64,000 nucleotides of DNA from Nissolia schottii (Eukaryota > Streptophyta > Magnoliopsida > Fabales > Fabaceae). The notes beneath the pieces were generated by a model, which ran no database searches, was not told the origin of the DNA, and saw nothing but the letters and a program-made list of their open reading frames with translations. This document shows, piece by piece, positions 1 to 12,962 of this stretch. Each line of letters starts with the position of its first letter. Position 1 is the first letter of the stretch. Location of the stretch: contig QANU01076562.1 in assembly GCA_003254905.1 (NCBI GenBank), positions 124,001 through 188,000 of the forward strand. The letters run 5' to 3'. The translations under genes were made by a program, and so were the position numbers.

Positions 1-307
1 ATAATCTAAAAAAATATATTCTAATACACTAGAATCTTCAGGAATACATTTTTAGTTTATGTTACTAGAGATCTCGCAGAATAATATTTTTAAAATGTCA
101 TGGCTCTGGAACTCATGGTCCCAGGATGCATAAATAATAATTTGGATAATAATTGGCATCTTGTGTGAAAATATTTTCTCAGATTTGTTTTGGCTATTGT
201 GGAGAGTCCCATATTATATGAATCAATATATATGATACACAGCTATATGCGGTTGTCAAAAAATAAAATAAAACATTACACAAGATTGCTCTCCTTTTTT
301 TTTTTTT

Positions 308-479
308 NNNNNNNNNNNNNNNNNNNNNNNNNNNNNNNNNNNNNNNNNNNNNNNNNNNNNNNNNNNNNNNNNNNNNNNNNNNNNNNNNNNNNNNNNNNNN
401 NNNNNNNNNNNNNNNNNNNNNNNNNNNNNNNNNNNNNNNNNNNNNNNNNNNNNNNNNNNNNNNNNNNNNNNNNNNNNNN
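308..479. other. Assembly gap (172 N)
   Basis: A run of N starts after a poly-T run (295-307) and ends at a poly-G run (480-492). Homopolymer edges of different bases suggest a sequencing or gap-filling failure, so both runs may be partly artefactual. The gap lies just after exon 4 of the thioredoxin gene and may hold its final exon. Bases 1-307 show no coding similarity on the minus strand that fits the missing C-terminus. Confidence 0.97.
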
Positions 480-499
480 GGGGGGGGGGGGGAACGCAC

Positions 500-1828
<1,329 letters not shown>

Positions 1829-2089
1829 GCCCTTTTCACTCCAAGCTTCCCTCTTTCAACAACTATACGAGATGCTGATGAGAACGGTTCTTAATTTTAA
1901 TGTGTTGATGATGGCGGCTAAGAGAAAAAGAAGATAAATATCATTCTTGTGGTTTTCTTCAAGTATAGTGGACAAACCATAGCATAGGAGGTCCAATTTT
2001 GTTGGTCTTGGACTCCATAAGTCAGGGGGAAAAAAGAACAACAAGATATGAAATAAAATAATAATGCTCAATTTGTTTAAAACAACCGC

Positions 2090-2141
<52 letters not shown>

Positions 2142-2690
2142 CTTATCCGCAACGACAGCGTATGGAGGAGGATAGAGAGGAGAGAAAAACCATATGAGGA
2201 GGGAAAAAGAGACATTCAAGGGCCCACAGGTTCTGCGGATAAAGCCCCCCCAAAATACCAATAGCTTCTCATCATTTTACACTCATTTTTAAAACTTAAA
2301 AGAATTTAATGTGACCAAAACAAGAAAGGTATTTAGTTGTAAATTTCCACTCACTTTTTTGGACTAGTGTGAGAAATTCTTGGCCATAACCTTTGTATAG
2401 GCTGGCCTCTGCGTTTTAGATTCAAAAATGGCTTTTCTCTTTTTGGTATTGGATTGGATAATGTTTTCAAAAATAACCAAATATTAACAAATAGGACTCG
2501 CTGGTTTCATAAACAACATTGAGGATCTAGGCCCATGATATGACAGATGGGCTTCGTTTGGTACCAGTTCTAAGGACTGCACTATTCGTTTGATTTTGTT
2601 AACCAAAACAAAGGACTGCTATATTCCCAATTTCAACAAATACATTGAGGCCCTCATCATTATATGAGGGGAAAAGAGCAATGAGACCTC
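1829..2690. other. 5' flank of the thioredoxin gene, no further gene seen
   Basis: This should hold the promoter and 5' UTR of the minus-strand thioredoxin gene. A GA microsatellite lies at 2094-2139, about 265 bases upstream of the start codon. I see no coding frame with family similarity; frames reading through the microsatellite are repeats of Ser-Leu or Arg-Glu and are not genes. Confidence 0.6.
2094..2139. repeat. (GA)n microsatellite
   Basis: Perfect GA dinucleotide run of 46 bases upstream of the thioredoxin gene. GA tracts in plant 5' flanks can bind BBR/BPC proteins, but a function here is only inference. Confidence 0.97.
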
Positions 2691-3247
2691 TTAAAACTTC
2701 TGAAAAGTTGCAAATAGTCACCCTAAATTTTGAATTCTCTAAATTAGATCCTTAAACTACCACAATTCTCTCAGTCTCAATCAATCATTCTATCCAAATC
2801 ATGTGAGTAACACATGTCTCATTTATGATTTGACAAGATCTAGACCATTGCATATTTAATTTCTATTTTTACTAATAAAAATAATAAAATAAAAAATATA
2901 ATATTGAAACGTGTAAAAAAAAAAAAAAGCTTACAAAATGTAACCATGGTCATTGCAATACACTCATCCAATCATCACTCATTCACCCCCTCGGATGCCT
3001 ACACACGTATTTTTTCTCTTCGTCCCTGCCAAGATCTCAACTTCGCTTGCCTGGCATCGCCATGTCATCACTTTGCAATAACCAAATTTCTTCTTCAAAG
3101 GCCTCTCCCAGGATCGAACTGGCCAACACTTACTCATTGGATCCCTCCATCAACGCACCATCTAAACTGTCTTTAACGTTGGCGTCATTGAAACCTTAAA
3201 CTCTAGCTCTTCTCTTCCAAAAAAAATCACCTTTTTTAGCCTCGTCG

Positions 3248-3565
3248 TTGATTCCCGCAACAGTTGCGCCCTCTCCCCACTCCATGCCAACAAACCCCTC
3301 CCCTTTTACGTCTTCCATGGCAACAACCTGCGCGTCCGACATTGCCTCTTTCTATCCCCTCCCCTCCGCTATCGCCAACGATGACGACTTCAATGATGTC
3401 GTTGCAAACGCCGTTGCAAACGCCGTTGCAGTGGAATTCAAGGGCAACACTTATGTCATGAACTCCATGAGTTACATTTGGAAGTTTTGTCCTTCGAACC
3501 AGGCCAGAGTTATTAAAGGGTTGGACTTGGCCACCTCATCGGATTACTTGCTGAACATAATATAA
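3248..3565 (+). other. Unrecognised open frame, 105 codons
   Basis: This frame is C-rich compared with the surrounding DNA. It starts with a Pro/Ser/Thr-rich stretch, contains a short tandem repeat (VANAVANAVAV, from two copies of GTTGCAAACGCC) and ends in a more ordinary segment, GNTYVMNSMSYIWKFCPSNQ. I recognise no family. It could be a captured gene fragment inside a transposon, or chance. An AT run at 3622-3641 follows. I would not treat it as a host gene without transcript evidence. Confidence 0.2.
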
Positions 3566-3889
3566 TAAAATAATAATTAAATAAACATATAAAATTCATT
3601 AAAATAATTATACATGTATACTATATATATATATATATATAATTTATTAAAATTACATGACAACAAGAAAGTTGTTGGTCGGGTGGCATGGAGTGTCCCT
3701 CACATCTCCAAGGTCTAGAGATTAGTGAGGACTAGCTCGGTCAGTAACTATGAAGGACACTCGATCTTGGTGACGGGGTCGTGGTGATGGTTGGAGGGGT
3801 GAGGGAGAGGACTGGTAGTGGTGGCAGGAGAGGAAGAAGAAATTTTCAATTTTTAAATATTTTAGACATCAAATGTTCAACCTCTCTTA

Positions 3890-4150
3890 GAAATTGACAC
3901 ATTTACCTTCAAAAATCACCTTAATTTTGTTATTGCCCATTGTCTAGTGAAAAAAGTTGTTGAAGCTTGCCTAGACATATTCAACACTTTCATTTGCAAC
4001 CACGAGTCAAAAAGTTCTTTACAGTTTTCTAGCATTAGCCATTGTAACCCCTCTTTTAACATCCATTTACCCCATAAGTTTCAAGCAAATTAACAGAATA
4101 AGAATAGATGCTCAATACTCTCATCATTCAAAGCACACGCCACATACTAG
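3890..4150 (-). pseudogene. LINE reverse-transcriptase C-terminal (zf-RVT-like) relic
   Basis: Read on the minus strand, the DNA gives a frame with ACALNDESIEHLFLFC followed, past stops, by NLWGKWMLKEGLQW. This fits the zinc-binding region at the end of plant LINE polymerases (Cys, Asp-Glu, His-Leu-Phe, Cys, then Trp). Several in-frame stops show it is dead. The match is short and the call rests on the pattern alone. Confidence 0.4.
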
Positions 4151-4229
4151 TTATGAAGTCCCCTTATACTATATTAAGTCTAGTTAGTGTTGTTGAGGAA
4201 AAATTATCATCTTAGGGTCTAAATGAAAC

Positions 4230-5168
4230 ATTTGCAAGATTACGGGTGAATTGTTTTTTTTACAAACTTATATGTCTCACCTTGTGTTTTACTTTAAAAA
4301 CCCATTTGCATCCCACAATTTCTTTACTAGGTGGGAGTTCCACAAAGTCCCATCTTCTTGTCTGTATTAGAGTCTTGATTTCTGCATTCATTGTCTTTTG
4401 CCAATCTTCAGATTTTGCAGCTTCTTTGTATGTCTTTGGTTCCTTGATATTTAAGATGGACAGTGTGAAGTTTGCGTGCTTCTGTGATAGCCTGTCATAG
4501 GAAATATAATTTGAAATAGGATAGGAAGTGTTTTTGATAACATGTTGCAGTGGTAATCTCTGAGATAGGTTAGTGGATTTTTGTGTCTTGTTGATTTTCT
4601 TATGTTTGATTGGTTCTGCTGTTGCTCAGGTGTTGTTGAATTCTGAACTAGTGATAGACCTTGAAGTTAGGTGGAAAATCATGCTTCTCAAAGCAAGTCT
4701 CTACTGCATGGCCATTCTTTCCACAATGAGAGCATTTTGGAACATTCCCTTTGGTAGGTGCTTTGCTTTTGTCTACTGTTCTTTCTTTAAAACTTGTATG
4801 ATAAGCAGCATTTGCAACAACTTTCTAAGCTTCATTTCCTTTCGGAAGAAACGGTCTCTTATGCTACACAATTAAACCAAATACTTTGTTCATAGGTGCA
4901 GGGGATCCATCAACAGAATCTAAGATCGTACACCTGAATACTGCTCATTTAGACCCTTTAAGAATCTCATGACACAATCTTGCTCCTGATATTCCTTGCT
5001 AGCACATTGAATCCCACGTGGACACAACTGAATTGGCATGAAATTTTACAATTCACTCCACAAAGCCTTCAGTTGGGTGAAAAATGTGGTAACAGTAAGA
5101 CTTCCCTGCTTTTAAGGAATATAATTCCTTTTGTACATTTGCAATTCTTGTGAGGCTACCTGATACCA
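4230..5168 (-). pseudogene. Ty1/copia gag plus RT-start relic, internally deleted
   Basis: The minus strand carries a copia interior that begins at a primer-binding site (5160-5168, TGGTATCAG) and runs to lower coordinates. Broken gag-like pieces come first, then a degraded CCHC-knuckle region near 4720. Near 4480-4250 the frame reads YPISNYISYDRLS, then PKTYKEAAKSEDWQKTMNAE and PPSKEIVGCKWVFKVKHK, the characteristic start of a copia reverse transcriptase. Protease and integrase are missing between gag and RT, so about 3 kb has been lost. Many stops and frameshifts are present. Copia polyproteins are normally over 1,300 residues. Confidence 0.75.
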
Positions 5169-5450
5169 TGATATGAAACAAAGAACAAGAGAACGACTCT
5201 CAGGAGAAAGCTGTTAAGAGGAAAGGAAGAAGAGAAGAGAAAAGCGAGAGAGCAGAGAGCAGAGAAATAGCAGAAGAACAGAGGATGGGATTTTTATTCC
5301 AATCAATGCCTCTTCAATCAGTTACAATTCAGATATATACTGAATTTAGTTGGTTCAACTGCATCTATAGCAGTTGTAACTAACTAATAACCACGTGTTC
5401 TAACCAACTAATAACCACGTGTATCAAAAGCAAACTAAATCAATATTACG
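5169..5450 (-). mobile_element. Probable copia LTR
   Basis: On the minus strand this block ends in TATCA immediately before the initiator tRNA-Met type primer site TGGTATCAG, as expected for a 5' LTR. It contains a pyrimidine-rich leader near the 3' end and two direct copies of AACTAATAACCACGTGT, each with a G-box (CACGTG). The outer edge is not resolved: a TG start near 5440-5450 is plausible. No second LTR was found below 4200, so the element is truncated. Confidence 0.55.
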
Positions 5451-5454
5451 AAAT

Positions 5455-5790
5455 CAAGTTACTATCTAGTGGTAAAGACTCACTATCATCCTCCGTCTTA
5501 TCGTCTTGCACTATATTATCCTTATTCACTTAAGTCGGCCCATTGTCACATTGACCCAACAGGTTATTTTTTCCACCCCTTTCTTCCATGAAAGTCCACC
5601 TAAGCTCTTCCACACTTAATGGGTGCACCTGGTCTCACAAGACTTCCAACTCAACAACCCTCTTCTCAATAATATTTGAAACACCATTTGGAATTTCAAT
5701 CCCATTGGTCTTAATGGCATTAAGTTCTGGAATATCACGCTCATCTTTTCTAACAACCTCATCATGCACCTCCACATTTCTCTAGCAGCG
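5455..5790 (-). pseudogene. Coding-like frame interrupted by two stops, family unknown
   Basis: The minus strand reads in one frame for over 100 codons with only two stops, including EVHDEVVRKDERDIPELNAI, GIEIPNGVSNIIEKRVVELE and EELRWTFMEERGGKNNL. The composition (many Glu, Asp, Lys, Val) looks like real protein. It lies between the copia LTR and the copia RT fragment on the same strand, so it may be retrotransposon interior, a captured host exon or an exon of a dead gene. I do not recognise it. Confidence 0.4.
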
Positions 5791-5936
5791 CCTCCCTTGT
5801 CTTAATGTCTAACCGTCCACCGACCAACTGTGCCTCCTCCACCCGTGCGCCTTCCTTGTCTACCCGTTTATTCCCAACCTTCATCAGAGTTTCTACTATA
5901 TCCAGTACAAATCATAAAAATGTCAAACCTTTTGTA

Positions 5937-6460
5937 TCACTGCCTTGGGGACTTTTTCAAGTCATACAATGACTTCTTCAGCAAGCAAACATGGTCCTCT
6001 TTGTCAGGAACTACAAACCCCTCTGATTGACTCATGTAGATATGCTCCTCAAGCTCACCATGTAAGAACATAATCTTCACATCGGGTTGTTCCAGCTCCA
6101 AGTTGAACGTACTCACAATAGCTAATAGGATATGACTAGAGCTATACTTCACCACAAGATAAAATACTTTATGGTAGTCAACACCCTCCTTCTGAGTATA
6201 ACCCTTTGCTACCAGTCTCGCCTTGAACCTTGGAGGTTCAATGCCATGGATTCCCTCCTTCCTCTTGAAGATCTATCTGCAAACAACTATTTTTTCCCCT
6301 TTAGAAGTTGCATCAGCTCACACATTTGATTTTTCTAAAGAGACTCAATCTCCTCGTTCATTGCTATTAGCCACAAATTTAACTCCTTGCTTTCTACTGA
6401 ATCACGGTATGTGCACGGTTCATCTCGAACTACACCATACACCATAGCCAATTCTAAAAA
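5937..6460 (-). pseudogene. Ty1/copia reverse transcriptase fragment
   Basis: On the minus strand from 6460 down, the order of conserved copia RT blocks is intact: an acidic EPCTYRDSVESKE segment, WLIAMNEEIESL, then IEPPRFKARLVAKGYTQKEG, VDYHKVF, and the block QPDVKIMFLHGELEEHIYM followed by LLKKSLYDLKKSPRQ. Stops occur after EIESL and after the KGKK motif, and the YxDD half of the domain is gone. Fragment length is about 170 codons. It is probably a separate insertion from the neighbouring copia gag piece, because both carry the same RT-start region. Confidence 0.88.
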
Positions 6461-7638
6461 GATATATAATAAAACATTATAGCCATCTACTGTAATATAT
6501 TTCTTATAGTTATATAACTTATTTTAGGGGACAAAAACTGGGACAGAGAGCTTGGCACATTCTGGACGAACGCGCTTATAGCCAAAACCAATTTGAGCCA
6601 ACATTAGCTGTTAATCAGTCTCGTAGTATAAAAGAAAAAGTTGTTTCCACTTTCCGTTGAATCAAAACACTAAAGTAGAAGTAGGAAGTAGTAATGGCAG
6701 CAGGGGAAGTAAAGAAAAAAGGTCGAAGCTATCGCCACCTCACTCCTGAGTACATGAGATTTATATGGGTGATGAATATATATTCTGATATAAGCTTTCT
6801 CTGTTTTTTTTTTTTTTTCCTATTATAAGTTAAAACTTTCATAATGCTTTATTCAGAGGGGCATCTTGGCCGGCGGTTCAAACATTGTTGTCGGCTTACC
6901 CCCTTAATACATCTATGTGTGTGTGGTGCTTTCTGTGTAATCATATTTAGATCTTTTCATCAGTCATCACACAATATGCTTAATCTTAGATCGACCTTTA
7001 CATTCTGTGTCTTCACAAGTAATTATAATTACAGTAATTCGTCAGTCATCCCAAAAATTAAAATGGATTCGGCCAATCATTTCACTAAAGTTGAGACATG
7101 CCTTTAAGTTCTTAAGGCACTTATAAGGAGAGTTACAAGTGATCACTCACCAAAATGATTTTCACAGGTAAGAAATCGATTATTGGTTAGCGACTTGTAA
7201 GAAACTAATTAGATCCCTTATATTACATATGTTCCATTATACCTGAAGAGTGTGGCCATCTATTATAAGTTAAAAGAAAATATTGATTGCTGGAGAAGAA
7301 ATCCTGTATTGCCTAAAAAGAATGTGCAGCATTTGGTGATAGATAGTCCTAATTTAGCATTTAATTAATGTGATTTTCAGAAGCTTCATAAATAAGCAGA
7401 CGCAGATGGTGAAGGGTGCTTAATTAAGAAGTTCAATGAAGGGGAAAAAGAAAAGGAAGAGCAGAATGGCAGTGGTTATCGCCATGTCTGATGGGAGTGA
7501 CTGCAAAGCATGCCTACACAGAATAAGTCGGTGAATCATTTGACCTCTTTTTCATTGTTAACGGAACATGAAGCCTAATGATCATGTGGCAAGCCCTATA
7601 TCCTTTTATTATAATCAAAGTCTATATAAAAATATAAA
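6461..7638. other. Intergenic, one possible short exon
   Basis: Mostly AT-rich DNA. A 44-codon frame at 6694-6828 (+) starts MAAGEVKKKGRSYRHLTPEY and sits 70 bases after a TATA-like AGTATAAAAG. A diverged echo of the same peptide (GSGYRHV after a Glu/Lys-rich run) appears near 7440-7490. It could be the first exon of a dead gene, but I recognise no family and give it low weight. Confidence 0.25.
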
Positions 7639-7863
7639 GGCCAAAAGGGTGTCACTAATTTTAAATTTTTAGTCCTATACATAAATTAATTATTACTACC
7701 TTTTTCTAAACAAAGGAGAACGGTGGTCTTAATTTAATATATAGGGTCGGACTACCTATCCTTAGCAAACTTTAAAATTTTATAATATTTATATTGTGGT
7801 ATCAATATATTGATAATGTAAACCTCAAGATTCAAGATTAAGTGTCCCCTGACTCTTTTGGCC
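7639..7863. repeat. Candidate MITE with GGCCAAAAG inverted ends
   Basis: The left end GGCCAAAAGGGTGTCACT pairs with the right end, whose reverse complement is GGCCAAAAGAGTCAGGGGAC. The interior is AT-rich and non-coding, total length 225 bases. No convincing target duplication was seen, so class is not assigned. Confidence 0.4.
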
Positions 7864-8578
7864 TTTCTATCCATTTGGAATACCTCGTGATCTGCTCAGT
7901 TTTCACAGTTTAATTTTAACAAATAATTCTAGTTATATGAAATTATTCGGGTTCAAATAAAAAATGGAAGCAAGGTGGACTCCATTTGGGGCAAAGCAAG
8001 CCACGTGAGATTCCATAAAGACGTAAGCAATAAGGCACTTGAATTTGACATGTATACAACATTCACAACTTTTGAGAGGTCTATCTCATCCCCCATAGTG
8101 CTTGTGTGCCCCCCACCCCACCACTTAAAGTTCCTTTGGACAAGGTATGAAACTCTTTGTTTCAAACCCCTTGTGAGAACAAAGAGTGGACGGTATATTG
8201 AGGAGGAGATTGCTCAATTGAGTAGGTGTGGTGTGGATGTCTCTTTCATTGGCTTGACATTTATCTATCTAATTATAGGGTGCACATATTAAAATTTAAT
8301 TTAAACTCAGCACAAAATGTATATATCTATTTTTCTGGGTTGCTGGCAGTGCGGCGCTAGAATCATATCATATGTATTTATCTTATAATATGTCTCAGAA
8401 AGCCTCTCCCACTTTTCCTAGATCGATCACCACTTGAATCTTTTGTTGCACTCCTGCTCCTGATTTCACTGCTTCAAAACTTGGCCAACTTTGTCTCAAC
8501 ATTTATGTTTGTGCAATGCGCATGCATGGGACTCCTACCTCATCACAACTGGATGTGTAGTACTGTACGCCATACGGA

Positions 8579-8580
<2 letters not shown>
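7864..8580. other. Intergenic, nothing supported
   Basis: Contains one overlapping pair of long frames on opposite strands near 7950-8290 with no family similarity. No RNA gene or element ends recognised. Confidence 0.5.

Positions 8581-8627
<47 letters not shown>
8581..8627. repeat. (AT)n microsatellite
   Basis: Perfect AT repeat of about 46 bases. Confidence 0.97.
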
Positions 8628-8631
<4 letters not shown>

Positions 8632-8639
8632 CTAAGTTT

Positions 8640-9640
8640 AAAATAAGTCTTAGGTTTTAGTTTGTGGTAGACAATCTATTGATGTCTTTGAGGTGACCGA
8701 TAATAAATTGTGATAGGCGATCCAAAGTATTAGTACATTGAATTGTGTCGACCCTCGTGTATGTAATGCAATTGTGATTGACTTGGATAAACGAAAATAA
8801 TTCAGAGTTATTTTTGAGGTTGACTACAGTAATAAATTGTCGAAGCATGTAATTTAAAGTGAGGAAGAAAGCAAGGACATAAGGCATGTATTGGGTCGAC
8901 AAGAAGCAAATAACTGAAGTAATACATGCAGGTCTCGTTGAAGGCCAAAGAAGCAACGTGTCCAACAAAGCTTATGGGAGGACAGAGCTTATGGGAGCAA
9001 GTTGCCCATGATGACTCTTAGTTTCAAATTCAACTTGAGGACACATGGGCATTTGTTGTCTTGAGTGGTTATTAATATTATTACAAGGCTTCAGTTTCTA
9101 TTAAACATGGACAAATGATCATCATGCAAGTTAGTTAAGAAACTGCATGCAGCTATTGGACATGTAAGAATTGCAAGAAGAGATATTGTGAGCTTTCCCA
9201 CATGAAAAAGGTCGAAACCAAATGGAAGTAGCTTGTTAAAAGCGACTTAGAAACATTTCATATTCAAAGTGAGCAGTTAAGCAAGAGTTCAAACAAGTTA
9301 CTAGCAATTTTGAAGACGTGAAAATTACTCAAGAGGTTATAACTGCTCAAGGCTGCAGCAAATAAATGCTCAAGGCATTTAGGCCTTAGACTTTTTTATA
9401 AATAGGACTTCTACGATCAAGTTTTAGGCAAATTAGATTTCCTTAACAAGTATCTTACACATCTTTTCGTCATCGCGCTATCAACAAATACACCAAAAAA
9501 CGTTAAGCATTCCATTGCCAAAGGGTTAGTATAATTAAGCAATTGTTTCCATCGAAGAAAACACAAGGTTGCTTCAAGTTGCTGAAAGTCACAATATTAA
9601 TCTTAGTGCGCTAATTCCCTTGAATTTTGCTTGAGTATAG
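8640..9640. mobile_element. Possible LTR-like fragment
   Basis: A block of higher complexity and GC than its flanks, without coding potential, with a TATA-like TTTTTATAAATAGGA near 9395 followed by about 200 bases that could be an LTR leader. No TG/CA termini or target duplication were pinned down. The call rests on composition and layout only. Confidence 0.25.
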
Positions 9641-11138
9641 TCACATCCCACCTTCCCCATAAACCAATTATCTTTAAATATTTTTTTTTCAGTCTAGTTA
9701 ACTGTCACTTTAACAAATTTTAGTTCAAATTATTTGTTATTCTCATTTTTTAAAGTAAAACTTATTGTTTTTAAAGTAAAACTTATTGTTAAGTTTACCA
9801 TTGTATAATTAATTTATTGAAATCTTAAAGATAGTAGCTCTTCAATATATTTATTCTCTCCCTTCATTATGAAACACTTCAATCAAATTAAATAAGAATA
9901 TTTTAATAAATTTATCCTTTAAATTACTCTTAATTATAATTTTCTTAATACTCGTACATTTGATTAAAGTGACGCTTAAAATGAAATGGAGAGAATAGCT
10001 GATTAAAATTAAATATGTACGGCTTAATTTCAAAGTAGGATTGGTTGCTTGATTAGAAAATAAAGCTTGAGTTTTGATTGAAGGGGACGAAGAAGACATG
10101 GATCGCATGACATATGTTCATGGCTGAGAGGGTGAAGGGACTTAGACAATGCTGCTTATGCTGCATGCGTTTGGTTTGACCCAAATGCCTTCAAAATGTC
10201 AACAACCTCGACTAATGATTAATTATGTTTGAAAAATGAAAATAAAAATTACTAAACTAGACGCTAAGACTTTTTTTTCCCTTCTAGAATTGAAGTTTTA
10301 AGAATAACGTGGTTAATCGGTGATTTTAAGATAATATGTAAATTTTACTATTACATTTCATTCAACTATTAGTGGAAAATTTAAAGAAAATAAAATATAA
10401 TATCTATTAATGAAATGAGATTGTATGTGCTCGCCCACTTATGGGTTTAAGCTTCTCTTAACATCGAAAAAAAATTAATGAAATGAAATGAAAAGATAAG
10501 AAATGGAATGAAATTGAAAATATATGTTAGTTAGTACTCTCTTTTAGTTGTTAAATGAAATGAAGGTTAAGGAATTTCTAAAGAAAATGTGAATGATACG
10601 ACTCATCTTCAATCCCTAATTTGGAAGGACACAAATATTGAAATGCGATTAAGGAGAGTAATGTGAATTATTGTAGGACTTATCCTTAATCCCTAATTAG
10701 CATGTACTAATTGGACTGGCTGTGATCAGCATGTACTAATTGCTGCCTTCTCTATGATTTATTGAAGCTGTGCTGAGATCTTTCATCATGGAAGGAAGAA
10801 TTAGTAGCATTGACTATTTGGATACAATGTTGTGTTCAGCATTGACCTGTCTTTCTTGTTGCATTATTAACGAGAAAATTTGATTCAAGGTTGGGAGAGG
10901 GTTCATAAGCATTATTTGAGATCTAATTACTGAAAGTTGTTCATTTAACCTCTTGAGGACTATTCTTAAATAACCTTGACTATAATATTATTGGTGCTAA
11001 GTCGGTTATAAAAATTGTCTGACTTCTTCAACTTGCAAGTTTATTTTATTGCATTTCATTGCAATGATGTTTTCAAATTTTTATCTTTTACAGCGAGAAC
11101 ATTCTCTCTTTTTTTTTTTGATTTTTTTTAACTAGTGT
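9641..11138. other. AT-rich intergenic DNA
   Basis: No gene, RNA or element ends recognised. A short duplication of ACTTATTG after TTTAAAGTAAA occurs near 9755-9790, and AATGAAATGA-type simple repeats occur near 10480-10560. Confidence 0.5.
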
Positions 11139-11879
11139 CACTACTAGAAAAATATTATATATCGACAAATTTTGTTAAAATATTGGCGATTTTTACGTCA
11201 AAAAATATCCGACGGTATTTAGGTTGTTGATAACTTGTTACCGTCAGATCTTGTATTCACCGATAGTTACCAATGAATATATTTGCCGATATCTCGTCAC
11301 AGGAACGATGCATTTGTGAGTACCGATGAAAATACCAGTTAAAAATAGTTGTAATATAATAATATTATTTACGTTACTGACAGATATATCCGCTAGAAAT
11401 GTATAACATTTTTTTAAAAAATTAAAAAAATTAATAATTGTAAATAACATAATTAATATCAAAATTCAATATTCATTACATTAAAAAAAATATTTCAAAA
11501 AAAGGAAATAAAAATGGTCATCGTTGGCGAGTTCAGTTGGAACTAGAGGTGTATCCGGGCTCATTGAATACTTGTCATCATCTGCGTCGTGGTTGTTAGG
11601 GCTAAGAATGTTGAGAATATGCTCGTCGTCATCGTCGACCTCTGTGTTGTCAGACAAGAAGAAGCCAATTGGCTGCGAAGATCCATCTAGTTGCAGATAT
11701 GTGACCAGATACGAGAGAGACTAGAAGTCATCTTTTTCTTTATTTTCATTTTTTCCTTCTTCCAATGAGTTTTTATCTCTGCCCGAAAGTGGGTCACCAC
11801 ATGTTGTAGTTGCATGGCCCGGGTGTGGAGTTTAACATTGAGGCCATGAATAACGCGATGGACGTCATCATCAGCAGTC

Positions 11880-12916
11880 GATCATCCTCTTCTTCCCCCT
11901 CTCCTGGTCGTCTCAAGGAGAATTGCACCCTGGCCATATGTGCAGTTTCTGTTCATATCGCCAGTGACCTCCAACCATAACGCTTCCTTATAAATTTTTG
12001 GGATGCCATTAGCTCCACCTTCATCCAATCATTCTCGCCAAAGCTTTGAGTCTGTTGTGATCTCACCTCATCCAACCTATGTTCGTATATTGTCTATAAG
12101 GAAAATAACAAAAAATCACATAGCAACACAATTTAATTAACAATATATATATATATGTAATGAACTAATTAATTATTAAGTAAAGTAATACTTACTGCTA
12201 TGTTCTCATACCGCAAATCGACCCATACATTCTTCTCACCCCTCTCATCATTTGTTATGTGAGTATATTGAAAGACCTCTAACTCAAAGGGAGGTCTGCC
12301 CAAGTCTCAGGTCTGTATTTTATTAAATATATATTATATCAATAAACCAAATTAATTTTAACAAATTAAACAGAATAATTAAATTAAAAATGTCACCATT
12401 CTCTGCCTCGTAGAGTGTAGGGCAGTGGACACACTAGTGTGAAACACCCTCTCCCCTTTACTAAATTTTTGGAAGCCTTGACCTTATCATGTCTTTATAA
12501 CCTTCTTAGCGGCCCGAATTCGGCGCAACGCATCGAGCGTCTCCTAAGTCATCCAAGAGAAAGTTATTTTTATCCATCTCGTCCTTGATCTTCTTGTTGT
12601 TGCGATCGTTTTCCTGCTTCTTATTGGAAGGCTGCATACATATCTTTATCATCCTCATCAAAGAGGAAGTGCTCCTACGCATACAATTAATTAAATATAT
12701 ACACGTCAAATTGTACACAACTATTATACATAATAACACAATCTTAATTATACGCATTAAATTAATGTAATTATATACCTTCCAAGCGTCACACATACGC
12801 CTCCTTTCCTAATCAGGAATAACAGTCCAATAAGGCGTAGGACAATCGTATAACCTAGTAGTCTCAGTCAGTTTGGTTCTACAGTTTTTTGAATATGGAT
12901 ACCATCTAAATACAGT

Positions 12917-12962
<46 letters not shown>

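Noticed and set aside
2022..2264. Long frames on both strands through the GA repeat
   Set aside because: They are simple-repeat translations (Ser-Leu or Arg-Glu) with no family similarity.
3105..3130. GGATCGAACTGGCC, resembling the T-arm of a tRNA gene
   Set aside because: No acceptor, D-arm or anticodon stem could be paired around it.
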